A stretch of DNA of 11,112 bases. Origin: Bifidobacteriaceae bacterium. GTDB taxonomy: Bacteria > Actinomycetota > Actinomycetes > Actinomycetales > WQXJ01. The first letter of the stretch is position 1. Each line of letters opens with the position of its first letter. Both the position numbers and the translations under genes were made by a program. The notes beneath the pieces were generated by a model. It was not told where the DNA came from. It did no database searches and worked only from the letters and a program-made list of their open reading frames with translations. The stretch is taken from positions 1 through 11,112 of the forward strand of contig JAISBQ010000390.1 of the NCBI GenBank assembly GCA_031266115.1, read 5' to 3'. This document shows, one piece after another, positions 1 to 7,300 of the stretch.

Positions 1-84
1 CGCCCCCCCCCCCCGCCCCGCCGCCCCCCCCCCCCGCCCCGCCGGCCCCCCCCCCCGCGCCCCCCGGCGCCCCGACCCCCCCGC
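1..84. other. Low-complexity C/G run, probable contig-end artefact
   Basis: The first ~74 bases contain no A or T at all and consist of long C runs broken by single or double G. From about base 85 the sequence abruptly becomes normal coding sequence. Read on the opposite strand, the contig runs outward into poly-G, which is what two-colour Illumina chemistry produces when signal is lost. I infer a sequencing or assembly artefact. A real Pro/Ala-rich linker in the adjoining open frame cannot be excluded. Confidence 0.7.
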
Positions 85-1058
85 ATGAGGTGCTGACCAC
101 GCAGTTGGCGGATGTCACGGTCCACGTGGGGCGTACGGTCTCGTTGGGCATTCCGACATGGGCGTCGGCCGATTCGGTGACCTGGACCAGCTCGAATCAG
201 AACGTCGCCCTGGTGGACTCCTACGGACGGGTGAGTGGCCTGAAGCCCGGAAGCGCCACCGTCACGGGCCTCGGCGCAGACGGCCAGACACTCACGGTCG
301 GTGTCAGGGTGATCCCGCGGGTGACCACCGTGGTCACGCCACTGCGGTCCATGTCGCTGACACGGGGAACAAAGATCACGGTACGGGCCTCGGCCATGGG
401 TGACGGGGCGGACAAGGCGACGCTGAGGTGGACCTCATCCACGCCGTCCGTGGTGAGTGTCACCGCGAAGGGCAGGGTGACGGCGAAGAAGGCTGGCACA
501 GCGAGACTCACCGTGACCGCCGAGAACGGCGTCAAGACCACCGTCAAGGTCACCGTTGTCACCAAGTCCACGCGGCTGACCCAGATTCGTACCACACCGA
601 AGAAGACACTGTGGGTGGGGCAAGAGTGGCAGGCGGCGGTGACGCCGAAGCCGGTGAGCGCGACCAACCTCACGCCGCGCTTCACCTCCTCGCGTCCGTC
701 GGTGATCTCCGTGGACGCCGCCGGGCGCACGAAGGCCAAGAAGGCCGGTCGCGCCACCATCACGGTACGAGCCGGCTCAGTCAAGGCCTCCTTCACAGTG
801 CGGGTCAAGGCCCGCACCGTGGCCCAGGTGACCGTCAACCCGACGGCGGCGTCGCTCAAACCCGGCTCCCGCATGCGGGTGGCAGCGACGGTGGGCCCGA
901 AGTATGCGCCATCGGACATCTCGTGGATCAGCGCCAACCCGGCCGTCGCCACAGTCGATTCCCACGGGATGGTCGAGGCGCGAGCGCCGGGAACCACCGT
1001 CGTGACGGCTCAGGGCAAGAACGGCAAGAAGGGAACCATCCAGATCACCGTGACCTAA
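3..1058 (+). CDS. Ig-like (BIG2) repeat protein, 5'-partial
   Basis: The reading frame is open from the contig edge, so the gene is cut at its 5' end. The GTG at 90 is probably only an internal Val codon, and sequence before ~84 is doubtful. Counting from that codon, 322 residues form four tandem bacterial Ig-like group 2 domains of about 80 residues (about 1-75, 78-157, 160-240, 244-322). Each carries the family hallmark W/F-x-S-x-x-x-x-V-x-x-V-D-x-x-G-R-V-x-A-x-x-x-G-x-A-x-V-T, for example W32, W114, F198 and W279 followed by the Gly-rich turn. BIG2 domains occur in secreted or surface adhesins and wall proteins, so an extracellular role is likely; the ligand is unknown. The protein ends right after the fourth domain with no LPxTG sorting signal or C-terminal membrane helix, so any anchor or catalytic domain must lie in the missing N-terminal part. 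Lys/Arg-rich strands (KKAG) make it basic. Confidence 0.85.
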   Translation, partial: PPPPAPPPPPPAPPAPPPAPPGAPTPPHEVLTTQLADVTVHVGRTVSLGIPTWASADSVTWTSSNQNVALVDSYGRVSGLKPGSATVTGLGADGQTLTVGVRVIPRVTTVVTPLRSMSLTRGTKITVRASAMGDGADKATLRWTSSTPSVVSVTAKGRVTAKKAGTARLTVTAENGVKTTVKVTVVTKSTRLTQIRTTPKKTLWVGQEWQAAVTPKPVSATNLTPRFTSSRPSVISVDAAGRTKAKKAGRATITVRAGSVKASFTVRVKARTVAQVTVNPTAASLKPGSRMRVAATVGPKYAPSDISWISANPAVATVDSHGMVEARAPGTTVVTAQGKNGKKGTIQITVT

Positions 1059-1070
1059 CGCGCCACCGGC

Positions 1071-1125
1071 GAGTTTCACCTTCCGGGGCCAAGACCGCGC
1101 CTGGGAGCCCGGAAAGGTGAAACTC
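1071..1125. repeat. Hairpin-forming inverted repeat 1 (imperfect)
   Basis: The arms GAGTTTCACCTT (1071-1082) and AAGGTGAAACTC (1114-1125) pair perfectly over 12 bp. After a one-base bulge (A1113) pairing continues through 1083-1089 with 1107-1112, leaving a 17-base loop. There is no T-run after it, so it is not a classical intrinsic terminator, although it starts 12 bases after the upstream stop codon. The outer eight bases are identical to those of the second hairpin 28 bases further on, which suggests a repeat family rather than a chance terminator. Confidence 0.8.
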
Positions 1126-1152
1126 AGCGGAGCGCGGCGGCGGATTCTGCGT

Positions 1153-1209
1153 CGAGTTTCAGGTTTGGGGGCCCAAACGGCCGGTTTGGGCCCCCAAACC
1201 TGAAACTCG
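1153..1209. repeat. Hairpin-forming inverted repeat 2 (perfect 26-bp arms)
   Basis: The arms at 1153-1178 and 1184-1209 are exact reverse complements around a five-base loop GGCCG. Each arm is also nearly self-complementary: GTTTGGG GG CCCAAAC on the left and its mirror on the right. The DNA or RNA could therefore fold as one long stem or as two small hairpins side by side. The outer bases GAGTTTCA/TGAAACTC are shared with the preceding hairpin. It sits about 35 bases before the ndk start, inside or next to its promoter. Candidate roles are a REP/MITE-like element, a folded leader or a read-through attenuator; the sequence does not decide between them. Confidence 0.85.
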
Positions 1210-1226
1210 GCGATGGGAAGGGCGGG

Positions 1227-1244
1227 TACGGTACGGTCGCCCTC
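1227..1244 (+). promoter_or_regulatory. Possible -10 element for a leaderless ndk transcript
   Basis: Two overlapping TACGGT hexamers (1227-1232, 1232-1237) fit the actinobacterial TAnnnT -10 pattern. The second ends seven bases before the ndk ATG at 1245. No good Shine-Dalgarno lies at normal distance; GGAAGGG is more than 20 bases upstream. Together this suggests transcription starting at or next to the ATG. Inference only: no -35 was identified. Confidence 0.35.
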
Positions 1245-1679
1245 ATGACATCTACCGAGCGGACCCTCATCCTCATCAAGCCCGACGGCGTGGAGCGCGG
1301 TCTGATAGGGCGCATCCTGACCCGCATGGAGGAACGGGGTTTCGCATTCGACGCGATCGAATTGCGCGAGGCCAGCCCCGAGATCCTGGCCGCTCACTAC
1401 GCCGAGCACACCGCCAAGCCCTTCTACCCCGGCCTCGTCGCCTACATGACGTCGGGTCCGGTCCTCGCGATCGTGGCGCGCGGCGCCCAGGTGGTGGCGA
1501 CGTTCCGGACCACGGCCGGGGCAACCGATCCCGTCAAGGCCGCGCCCGGGACCATCCGCGGTGACTTCGGCAGGGACTGGGGTGACGGCGAGATTCGCAA
1601 CCTCGTCCATGGTTCCGATTCCCCCGAGAGCGCCAAACGCGAGATCGCGATCTGGTTCCCTGCCCTGGCAGACGGCTGA
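1245..1679 (+). CDS. ndk: Nucleoside diphosphate kinase
   Basis: Transfers the gamma-phosphate of ATP to (d)NDPs through a phosphohistidine, balancing cytoplasmic NTP pools. The 144 residues are near the usual 135-150. Visible family marks are the N-terminal ERTLILIKPDGVERGLIG strand-loop (residues 5-22), the Kpn-loop and substrate region around 90-107 ending in PGTIRGD, and the active-site stretch NLVHGSDSPESA with catalytic His122. The stretch GRDWGDGEIR (109-118), just before the active-site strand, is about five residues longer than in the most common bacterial form. The ATG at 1245 gives the expected N-terminus. It is a single gene: the upstream neighbour is separated by the two palindromes, and the downstream MFS gene starts 77 bases later with its own ribosome-binding site. 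Confidence 0.96.
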   Translation: MTSTERTLILIKPDGVERGLIGRILTRMEERGFAFDAIELREASPEILAAHYAEHTAKPFYPGLVAYMTSGPVLAIVARGAQVVATFRTTAGATDPVKAAPGTIRGDFGRDWGDGEIRNLVHGSDSPESAKREIAIWFPALADG

Positions 1680-1756
1680 CCAGGCAGTAGGCGCCCGCTA
1701 GGACCGGCATCGGGATGTAGTAGCGCGGCGCGAGCCCCGCGTGGAAGGACTGGTGC

Positions 1757-2980
1757 GTGCGCGTCTACATGACGATCCTGCGTGTTCCCGGTGCGTGGCA
1801 ATTCTGCGCGGCCGGGCTCTTGGCGCGCGCCGGCGGGGCCATGCTGGGGATCGGGATCATCCTCATGGTTCGCGGGTTGTATGGGGAGTATGGGCTCGCC
1901 GGTGCAGTGTCGGCCGTCCACACGCTGTGTTTCGCCGCGGGGTCGCCGGTGATCGCGGCCTTCGTAGACAGGTTCGGTCAGCGCCGGATCATGTTGCCGA
2001 CGATGACGGCCTCCGCCATCGCCGTCGCGGGCCTCGTCGTGGTGGCTGGGTTGCGGGCGCCGGGATGGTCGCTCGTGATCCCCGCGGCGCTGGCCGGATT
2101 GACGGCGGGTTCCGTGGGGCCCTTGGTGCGGGCGCGGTGGGCGCATGTGCTGTCCACGCCCGGCCACCTCCATACGGCCTACTCCCTGGAGGGTGCTCTC
2201 GACGAGGCGACGTTCATTGTTGGCCCTGTTGTCGCGACCGTGCTCGCGACCGAGGTGACTCCGACGGCGGGGTTGATCGCTCCGATCGTCTTGTCGCTCG
2301 CCGGAGCCCTGACGTTCTTCGCCCAACGTGGAACCGAGCCACCGGTCCGCCGCGACGCCGCATCGCCATCCCCGGGGCATCGTCCGGCGCGCGGGCGTCC
2401 GGCGGTATTGATCCGGGGTGTTGCCCCTGTCGGCGCGGTCTGCCTCGCCCTGGGATGCCTCTTCGGTGCTAGCGACTTGACGGTGGTGGCCTCGGTCGAG
2501 GCGTGGGGCTCCGCGGGGAGCGCCGGCGTGGTACTCGCCGCGTTTTCCACTGCCTCCATGACCGCGGGACTGGCCTACGGTGCCCGTTCGTGGGTGGCGC
2601 CACTGTGGAAGCGATTCGTCATCAGCACCTACGCCTTGCTGCTCGGGGGTCTGCTCCTGCTGGCCACCTCGCCGGTCACCCTTGCCGTGTTCGGCTTCGT
2701 CACCGGGTTGTCCGTCGCTCCTACCCTCATCAACGCCACCACGTTGGTGCAGCACCTGGTCCCGCCCGCGCGCCTGACTGAGGGGTTGACCTGGATCAAC
2801 ACGGCGCTCGGGGTTGGGGTGTCGATAGGCGCCGGCCTCAGTGGACTGGCCGTCGACCATATCGGCCCCACAGCGGGGTTCGTCATCGTCCTTGTGGTCG
2901 GCGTGGTGGCGGCCGCGATTGCCACGGCATCGGCGCGCACGCTGCGACGCGCCAGCGTCCCGGCGCCCATGCCGCCGTGA
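1757..2980 (+). CDS. MFS transporter, 12 membrane segments
   Basis: Major facilitator superfamily secondary transporter of 407 residues, the usual size. Hydrophobic helices alternate in the 6+6 pattern, with a hydrophilic, Pro/Arg-rich central loop at about 191-220. The loop after helix 2 has the motif-A core D71-R-F-G-Q-R-R77. LEGALDEATFIVGP (144-157) is a conserved helix 4/5 feature of a subgroup common in actinobacteria. Substrate cannot be read from the sequence; drug or metabolite export is typical of the group. GTG 1757 is chosen because GGAAGGA (1743-1749) sits seven bases upstream; ATG 1769 would remove four residues and lie farther from this site. Its stop is only ten bases from the smc stop on the other strand, and no terminator hairpin is visible between them. 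Confidence 0.88.
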   Translation: MRVYMTILRVPGAWQFCAAGLLARAGGAMLGIGIILMVRGLYGEYGLAGAVSAVHTLCFAAGSPVIAAFVDRFGQRRIMLPTMTASAIAVAGLVVVAGLRAPGWSLVIPAALAGLTAGSVGPLVRARWAHVLSTPGHLHTAYSLEGALDEATFIVGPVVATVLATEVTPTAGLIAPIVLSLAGALTFFAQRGTEPPVRRDAASPSPGHRPARGRPAVLIRGVAPVGAVCLALGCLFGASDLTVVASVEAWGSAGSAGVVLAAFSTASMTAGLAYGARSWVAPLWKRFVISTYALLLGGLLLLATSPVTLAVFGFVTGLSVAPTLINATTLVQHLVPPARLTEGLTWINTALGVGVSIGAGLSGLAVDHIGPTAGFVIVLVVGVVAAAIATASARTLRRASVPAPMPP

Positions 2981-2990
2981 AAGGTCCTAG

Positions 2991-5900
2991 TCAGTGGTCG
3001 ATGTCGGCCGCCTCGCGCAGACGTTGCGAGATGACCTCCGTGACGCCGTCGTTCCTCATGGTGACCCCGTAGAGGGCATCGGCTATCTCCATGGTCCGCT
3101 TCTGGTGCGTGACGACGAGGATCTGCGATGAGGCGCGCAATTCCCGAACGATTTCCAGGAGGCGGCCGAGGTTGACCTCGTCTAGCGCGGCCTCGACCTC
3201 GTCCATCACGTAGAAGGGGCTTGGGCGGGCCATGAAGATCGCGACCACGAACGCGACCGCCACGAGCGCTCGCTCCCCTCCGGATAGGAGCGACAGCCGC
3301 TTGACCGACTTGCCTGCCGGTCTGGCTTCCACGTCCACGCCCGTGGTCAGCATGTTCTGCGGATCGGTGGCGACTAGGCGCCCCTCGCCGCCGGGGAACA
3401 GCCGCGCGAAGGCCTGCGCGAACGCGGTGGCGGTGTCTCGGTAAGCGTCGGCGAAGATGTGCTCCACCCGCTCGTCCACCTCGCGCACGATGTGCAGGAG
3501 GTCGTCCCGTGACTTCTTCAGGTCGGCGAGTTGTTCGGTCAAGAACCGGTGGCGTTCCTCCAGCGCCTGGTATTCCTCCAGCGCGAGGGGGTTGACGCGT
3601 CCGAGCAGCGCCAGGGCCCGTTCGGCCGCTCGAAGCCGCTTCTCCTGCTCCGCCCGCACGAACGGGACGGTTTGCGGCTCGGCCGGCACCGCCTCGCCGC
3701 CTGCCGGCTCACCCGTGGTGTCCTCGCCCGGCGCGCCGTGGCCATCGGCCTCGGCTGGAACCGGGACACCTCGGTGCGGGCCGAACTCCGCGAGGAGTGT
3801 CTCGGGCTCAATGCCCAGATCGTCCACGGCCCTGGCGTTGAGCGCGTCAATCTGCAGGCGCATCGCCGTGCGAGCCATTTCGTCGCGATGGGCGGCGTCA
3901 GTCAACTCGGCCAGCTCACCTCGCGCTGTCTCTACAGTTGCCCTGACCTGGGCAATCGTCTGCTCGCGGGCATCGCGTGCCGCCTCGGCTTCGTCACGGC
4001 GGACCCCGGCTGTCCGCCACTGCGCCGTCACCGCCTCACTGAGCCGCGCGGCTCCCTCCTCGACGGCGTGAGCCACATGCGCTGCCGCCTCGCGCTGGCG
4101 CGCCCGCTCGCGTGCCGCCTCGCGGGCCTCGCGTTCCGCCGCCGCTGCCCGTTGCGTCGCCTCGACCCGCGAGGTGAGGGAGCGCAGACGCTCCTCGGCT
4201 GTGCGCAGGGCGAGTCGCGCCTCGGTCTCGGTGCCGCGAGCCGCGGCGGCTGCGGCGGCGGCGCCTTCGCGTTCGGCGTCGTCGGGTTCGGCGTCCGTGC
4301 CTTCGCCGGCGTCGTCGTGTTCGGCGCGCTCCAGTTCCGCCGCCAGGTCGGCCAGGGTGCGGCTCTCGTCGCCCTGAAGTCTGGTCGCCTCGGCCAACGA
4401 TGCGTGCAGCCGCTGCGCCTGGTCGCCCGAGGTACGGATAGAGGCTCCGAGACGGCCCAACTGCTCGGCCACCGCGGTTAGCCGGGCGTCCGATTCGTGA
4501 AGCGATGCCAACGTCCGCTCGGCCGCAGACTCGGCGGCCTCGCGTTCGGCCCCGGCCCGCGCCACCTCGAAGGTGGCGCGTTCGCAGTCGGCCTGGGCAG
4601 CGTCTCGGTTCGCGGTCGCCTGGTCGAACCTGGCCTGCACCTCGATCATGCTGGGTGGGCCGGCTGCCCCGCCCTCGGCCCATGATCCCGTCAGGACATC
4701 GCCTGCCAGCGTTACGGCCACCAGTGCGGGGTCGCTCGCGACGACCCGGCGGGCGCGGGCCAGGTCGTTCACAACAACTGTCCCGGCGAGCACCCGCGTG
4801 AGGATCGCGCGCACGGCCGGACCTGCCTCCACGGCGTCCACCGCCCACTGCCCGTCCCCCGGTGCCGGTCCGCCCGTTCCGCTGGCGGCTGGCGCGTCAT
4901 CGTCGGCAATGAGGAGGCCTGCGCGGCCTGCGTCCGTGTCGCGAAGCCGGCGGATGGCGTCCACGGCGGCGTCCACGGACTCGACCACGATCGCTTGGGC
5001 GCTGGGTCCGAGAACCGCGGCGATGGCGGTCTCCAGTCCCTCGTTGACGTCGATGAGCGCGGCAAGGGAGCCGAGCAGGCCGGGTGGCGGTTCGGCGAGC
5101 AGCGCCCCAGTCCCGTCCGCGCGGGCCAGCGATAGCTCGAGTGTCTCCACGCGCGCCTGCCAGGACGCCAAGTCCCGCAGCGCCTCGGTTCGCCGCGCCT
5201 GCCAGTCCTCATGATCGGCCCGCGCCTGTTCGAGTGTTGTCACCGCGGCCTCGTGCTTGGCGTCGAGGTGATGCTCGCCCTCCTCAACGCCGGCGATCTG
5301 TTGTTCGAGGGCAGTGAATTCGAGGCTGGCGGCGGAGGTCTGCTCCTCGATCTCGGCCAGGCGCGAGCGGAGGCGGTCAATCTCGTCGCCGCGGGCTTCG
5401 ACCTTTGATCGGGCGGCTCTGACCTGTCCGGTGAGAGTGGCTAGGCCCTCTCGCCTGTCTGCGGCCGCCCGCAGGAGCGCGGCGTGGCGCCGCGTGGCCT
5501 GTCCGGCGAGACTCTCGGCCTCACCGCGTGCGGCCTCGGCGTCCGCGAGGGCGTCACGTGCACCGATCACCTCGCCGTGGAGTTCGGCGGCCGAGGCACG
5601 CAGGCGGGCGGCCGTGGCTTCCAGAGCGTCTGGATCCTCGCCCATCGGTTCCATGGTGCCCGCGCCGAGCAGGCGAACCCGTTCGGCGGCCAGGGCCCTC
5701 GTGCCGGCCACGCGATCGCGCAACGAAGAAAGGCGGAACCACGTGCGTGACGCTTCCGCGATGGCGGGGGCGGCCTCGGCGGCGGTCTTTTCCAGTCCAG
5801 CGATCGTCGCCGTTGCAGCACGCAGTGCCTCGGCCACATCGTCTCTCCTGGCGAGCAGTGCGGTCTCGTCGGCCACATCGGCCTGAAATGCCTCGCGGGC

Positions 5901-6608
5901 CACAGTGAGGTCTTCGGCGAGGAGGCGAGCTCTTGCGTCGCGGACATCAGCCTGGATCGAGTGGGCTCGGCGAGCCACGTCGGCCTGCTTCGCGAGCGGC
6001 CCGAGCCGGCGCCTGATCTCGGCGGTCAAGTCGGTCAAGCGGACCAGGTTGCCCTGCATGGTGTCGAGTTTGCGTAGGGCGCGTTCTTTGCGTTTGCGGT
6101 GCTTCAGGACGCCGGCGGCCTCTTCGATGAAACCGCGACGTTCATCGGGGCTGGCAGACAGGATCGCGTCGAGCTTTCCCTGACCCACGATGACGTGCAT
6201 CTCGCGTCCCAGGCCCGTGTCCGAGAGCAATTCTTGGACGTCCAACAACCGGCAGGCGCTGCCGTTGATGGCGTATTCGCTTGAGCCGTTGCGAAAGAGC
6301 GTCCGAGAGATGGTGACTTCGGTGTAGTCGATAGGCAAGGCGCCGTCGGTGTTGTCGATCGTGAGACGCACCTCGGCGCGCCCGAGCGGGGCGCGGTTGC
6401 GGGTACCGGCAAAGATGACATCTTCCATCGACCCGCCGCGCAGTGATTTGGCTCCCTGCTCGCCCATCACCCAGGCCAAGGCATCCACGACATTGGACTT
6501 GCCCGAGCCGTTCGGCCCCACAATGCACGTCACCCCGGGCTCGAAGGCCAGCGTCGTCGCCGATGCGAAGCTCTTGAATCCCCGCAGGCTCAGCGTCTTC
6601 AGGTGCAC
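2991..6608 (-). CDS. smc: Chromosome partition/condensation ATPase SMC
   Basis: Core of the SMC-ScpAB condensin that organises and segregates the chromosome. The 1205 residues match the family. The N-terminal head has Walker A GPNGSGKSN (31-39) and the Q-loop GEQG. A long Ala/Glu/Arg-rich coiled coil follows. The hinge lies at about 507-645, from GLLGSLAALIDV to the GDVL...GG region. A second coiled coil carries a Pro/Gly/Glu-rich interruption at about 990-1030 (nt ~3660-3780). The C-terminal head has the ABC signature LSGGE (~1104), Walker B with YVMDEVEAALDE (~1134) and a switch His in VVTHQKRTMEIAD. The frame stays open upstream to 6935, but GTG 6608 gives the canonical start MHLKTLSLRGFKSF. 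It also lies 11 bases after the stop of the upstream gene, with GGGTGG as a possible ribosome-binding site. It is therefore probably cotranscribed with the ClbS-like gene. Confidence 0.97.
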   Translation of the reverse strand: MHLKTLSLRGFKSFASATTLAFEPGVTCIVGPNGSGKSNVVDALAWVMGEQGAKSLRGGSMEDVIFAGTRNRAPLGRAEVRLTIDNTDGALPIDYTEVTISRTLFRNGSSEYAINGSACRLLDVQELLSDTGLGREMHVIVGQGKLDAILSASPDERRGFIEEAAGVLKHRKRKERALRKLDTMQGNLVRLTDLTAEIRRRLGPLAKQADVARRAHSIQADVRDARARLLAEDLTVAREAFQADVADETALLARRDDVAEALRAATATIAGLEKTAAEAAPAIAEASRTWFRLSSLRDRVAGTRALAAERVRLLGAGTMEPMGEDPDALEATAARLRASAAELHGEVIGARDALADAEAARGEAESLAGQATRRHAALLRAAADRREGLATLTGQVRAARSKVEARGDEIDRLRSRLAEIEEQTSAASLEFTALEQQIAGVEEGEHHLDAKHEAAVTTLEQARADHEDWQARRTEALRDLASWQARVETLELSLARADGTGALLAEPPPGLLGSLAALIDVNEGLETAIAAVLGPSAQAIVVESVDAAVDAIRRLRDTDAGRAGLLIADDDAPAASGTGGPAPGDGQWAVDAVEAGPAVRAILTRVLAGTVVVNDLARARRVVASDPALVAVTLAGDVLTGSWAEGGAAGPPSMIEVQARFDQATANRDAAQADCERATFEVARAGAEREAAESAAERTLASLHESDARLTAVAEQLGRLGASIRTSGDQAQRLHASLAEATRLQGDESRTLADLAAELERAEHDDAGEGTDAEPDDAEREGAAAAAAAARGTETEARLALRTAEERLRSLTSRVEATQRAAAAEREAREAARERARQREAAAHVAHAVEEGAARLSEAVTAQWRTAGVRRDEAEAARDAREQTIAQVRATVETARGELAELTDAAHRDEMARTAMRLQIDALNARAVDDLGIEPETLLAEFGPHRGVPVPAEADGHGAPGEDTTGEPAGGEAVPAEPQTVPFVRAEQEKRLRAAERALALLGRVNPLALEEYQALEERHRFLTEQLADLKKSRDDLLHIVREVDERVEHIFADAYRDTATAFAQAFARLFPGGEGRLVATDPQNMLTTGVDVEARPAGKSVKRLSLLSGGERALVAVAFVVAIFMARPSPFYVMDEVEAALDEVNLGRLLEIVRELRASSQILVVTHQKRTMEIADALYGVTMRNDGVTEVISQRLREAADIDH

Positions 6609-6619
6609 AGCCGTCCACC

Positions 6620-7207
6620 CTACTGGCCGCGCTTGCCTCCAACACCTGCACTGGTGCTCGGCGCCGGTTCGGATTCGCGTGCCCCCAGGGTGGAGCCAGT
6701 GCCTCGGCGGCTCACGCGTATCGCGCGACGCAGCTTCGCGATCGCCCACTCGTAGTGGTGGACCATGATGGTCTCGAACCATGAACCCACCGTGGTCCCC
6801 CTGGTCCACTCGAAGAGGCCAGGGGTCCAGAGCTGGCTTTCCGAGGCCTCGTCGAGGAGGGTGAGCAGCGCGTTGTGGCTGCGTATGGCGGCGGCTCGGG
6901 CGCCTTCTAGGGTGAGTTCCTGGACCACGCGCCAAACGGCCATGTTGAGTTCCGCCACGTCATCCCACCGGTAGGTGACCGAGGGCATAGGGGTCTTCAC
7001 GCCTTCCAAAGCACGGGTATGCCAGCGCGCCATCATCTGGTGCCACGCCGCGAGGTGACCAAACAAATCGCGGGTGTTGCGGTCCCGCGCCTCCAAGCCG
7101 AACGTCATCGTCGGTGGGAGTGAGTCCGCGATCTGGAGAAACTCGGCAAACCGCTGCACCGCAGCCCAACGCAACGCGGCAGTGCGGCGATGACCTGGCG
7201 TGTCCAC
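6620..7207 (-). CDS. ClbS/DfsB-family (DUF1706, DinB-like) protein
   Basis: A 195-residue predicted four-helix-bundle protein. It matches the ClbS/DfsB family from memory of its conserved blocks: FGLEARDRNTRDLFGHLAAWHQM (36-58), YRWDDVAELN (79-88) and W134-T-x-x-T-T-V-G-S leading into HHYEWAIAKLR (150-160). H51 and H150/H151 are candidates for the DinB-type metal or active site. The founding member ClbS protects colibactin producers by inactivating the DNA-alkylating toxin; most homologues, including this one, have no known substrate. The tail from ~162 is basic, then Ser/Gly/Pro-rich and probably disordered, and is longer than usual. GTG 7207 is chosen for the GGGGGG run about five bases upstream. 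No colibactin-like synthesis genes are nearby. It lies directly upstream of smc, probably in one operon, and is divergent from ftsY. Confidence 0.8.
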   Translation of the reverse strand: MDTPGHRRTAALRWAAVQRFAEFLQIADSLPPTMTFGLEARDRNTRDLFGHLAAWHQMMARWHTRALEGVKTPMPSVTYRWDDVAELNMAVWRVVQELTLEGARAAAIRSHNALLTLLDEASESQLWTPGLFEWTRGTTVGSWFETIMVHHYEWAIAKLRRAIRVSRRGTGSTLGARESEPAPSTSAGVGGKRGQ

Positions 7208-7234
7208 GGTGTCCCCCCGAGGCGACCGGGGCGG

Positions 7235-7258
7235 CGGCCATAACGGGTCCTATGGCCG
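7235..7258. promoter_or_regulatory. Operator-like palindrome in the divergent promoter region
   Basis: CGGCCATA (7235-7242) and TATGGCCG (7251-7258) are perfect 8-bp inverted repeats separated by 8 bases. They sit in the 93-base gap between the ClbS-smc unit (-) and ftsY (+). An 8-8-8 layout suits a dimeric transcription factor acting on both promoters. It lies 23 bases from the GTG of the ClbS-like gene and 42 from the ftsY ATG. No clear -10/-35 pair was found on either strand. Which regulator, if any, binds is unknown. Confidence 0.4.
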
Positions 7259-7300
7259 TGGATTCGCCCCGCCCCTCAACCTTAGGCCAAGCTGGTGGAC

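Noticed and set aside
1071..1125. Intrinsic terminator for the BIG2 gene
   Set aside because: Stable stem but no T-run; it shares ends with the second palindrome, which favours a repeat family. Rho-independent termination without a U-tract remains possible.
1442..2860. Long - strand open frame of 472 codons opposite ndk and the MFS gene
   Set aside because: Arg/Gly/Pro/His-rich antisense shadow of high-GC genes; the + strand frames carry clear family motifs.
3531..4481. + strand open frame of 316 codons inside smc
   Set aside because: Antisense to the smc coiled coil; no recognisable domain, and composition typical of a shadow frame.
6609..6935. 109-residue N-terminal extension of the smc frame
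   Set aside because: It overlaps the ClbS-like gene in another frame, has Arg/His/Pro-rich shadow composition, and the canonical SMC N-terminus starts at GTG 6608.
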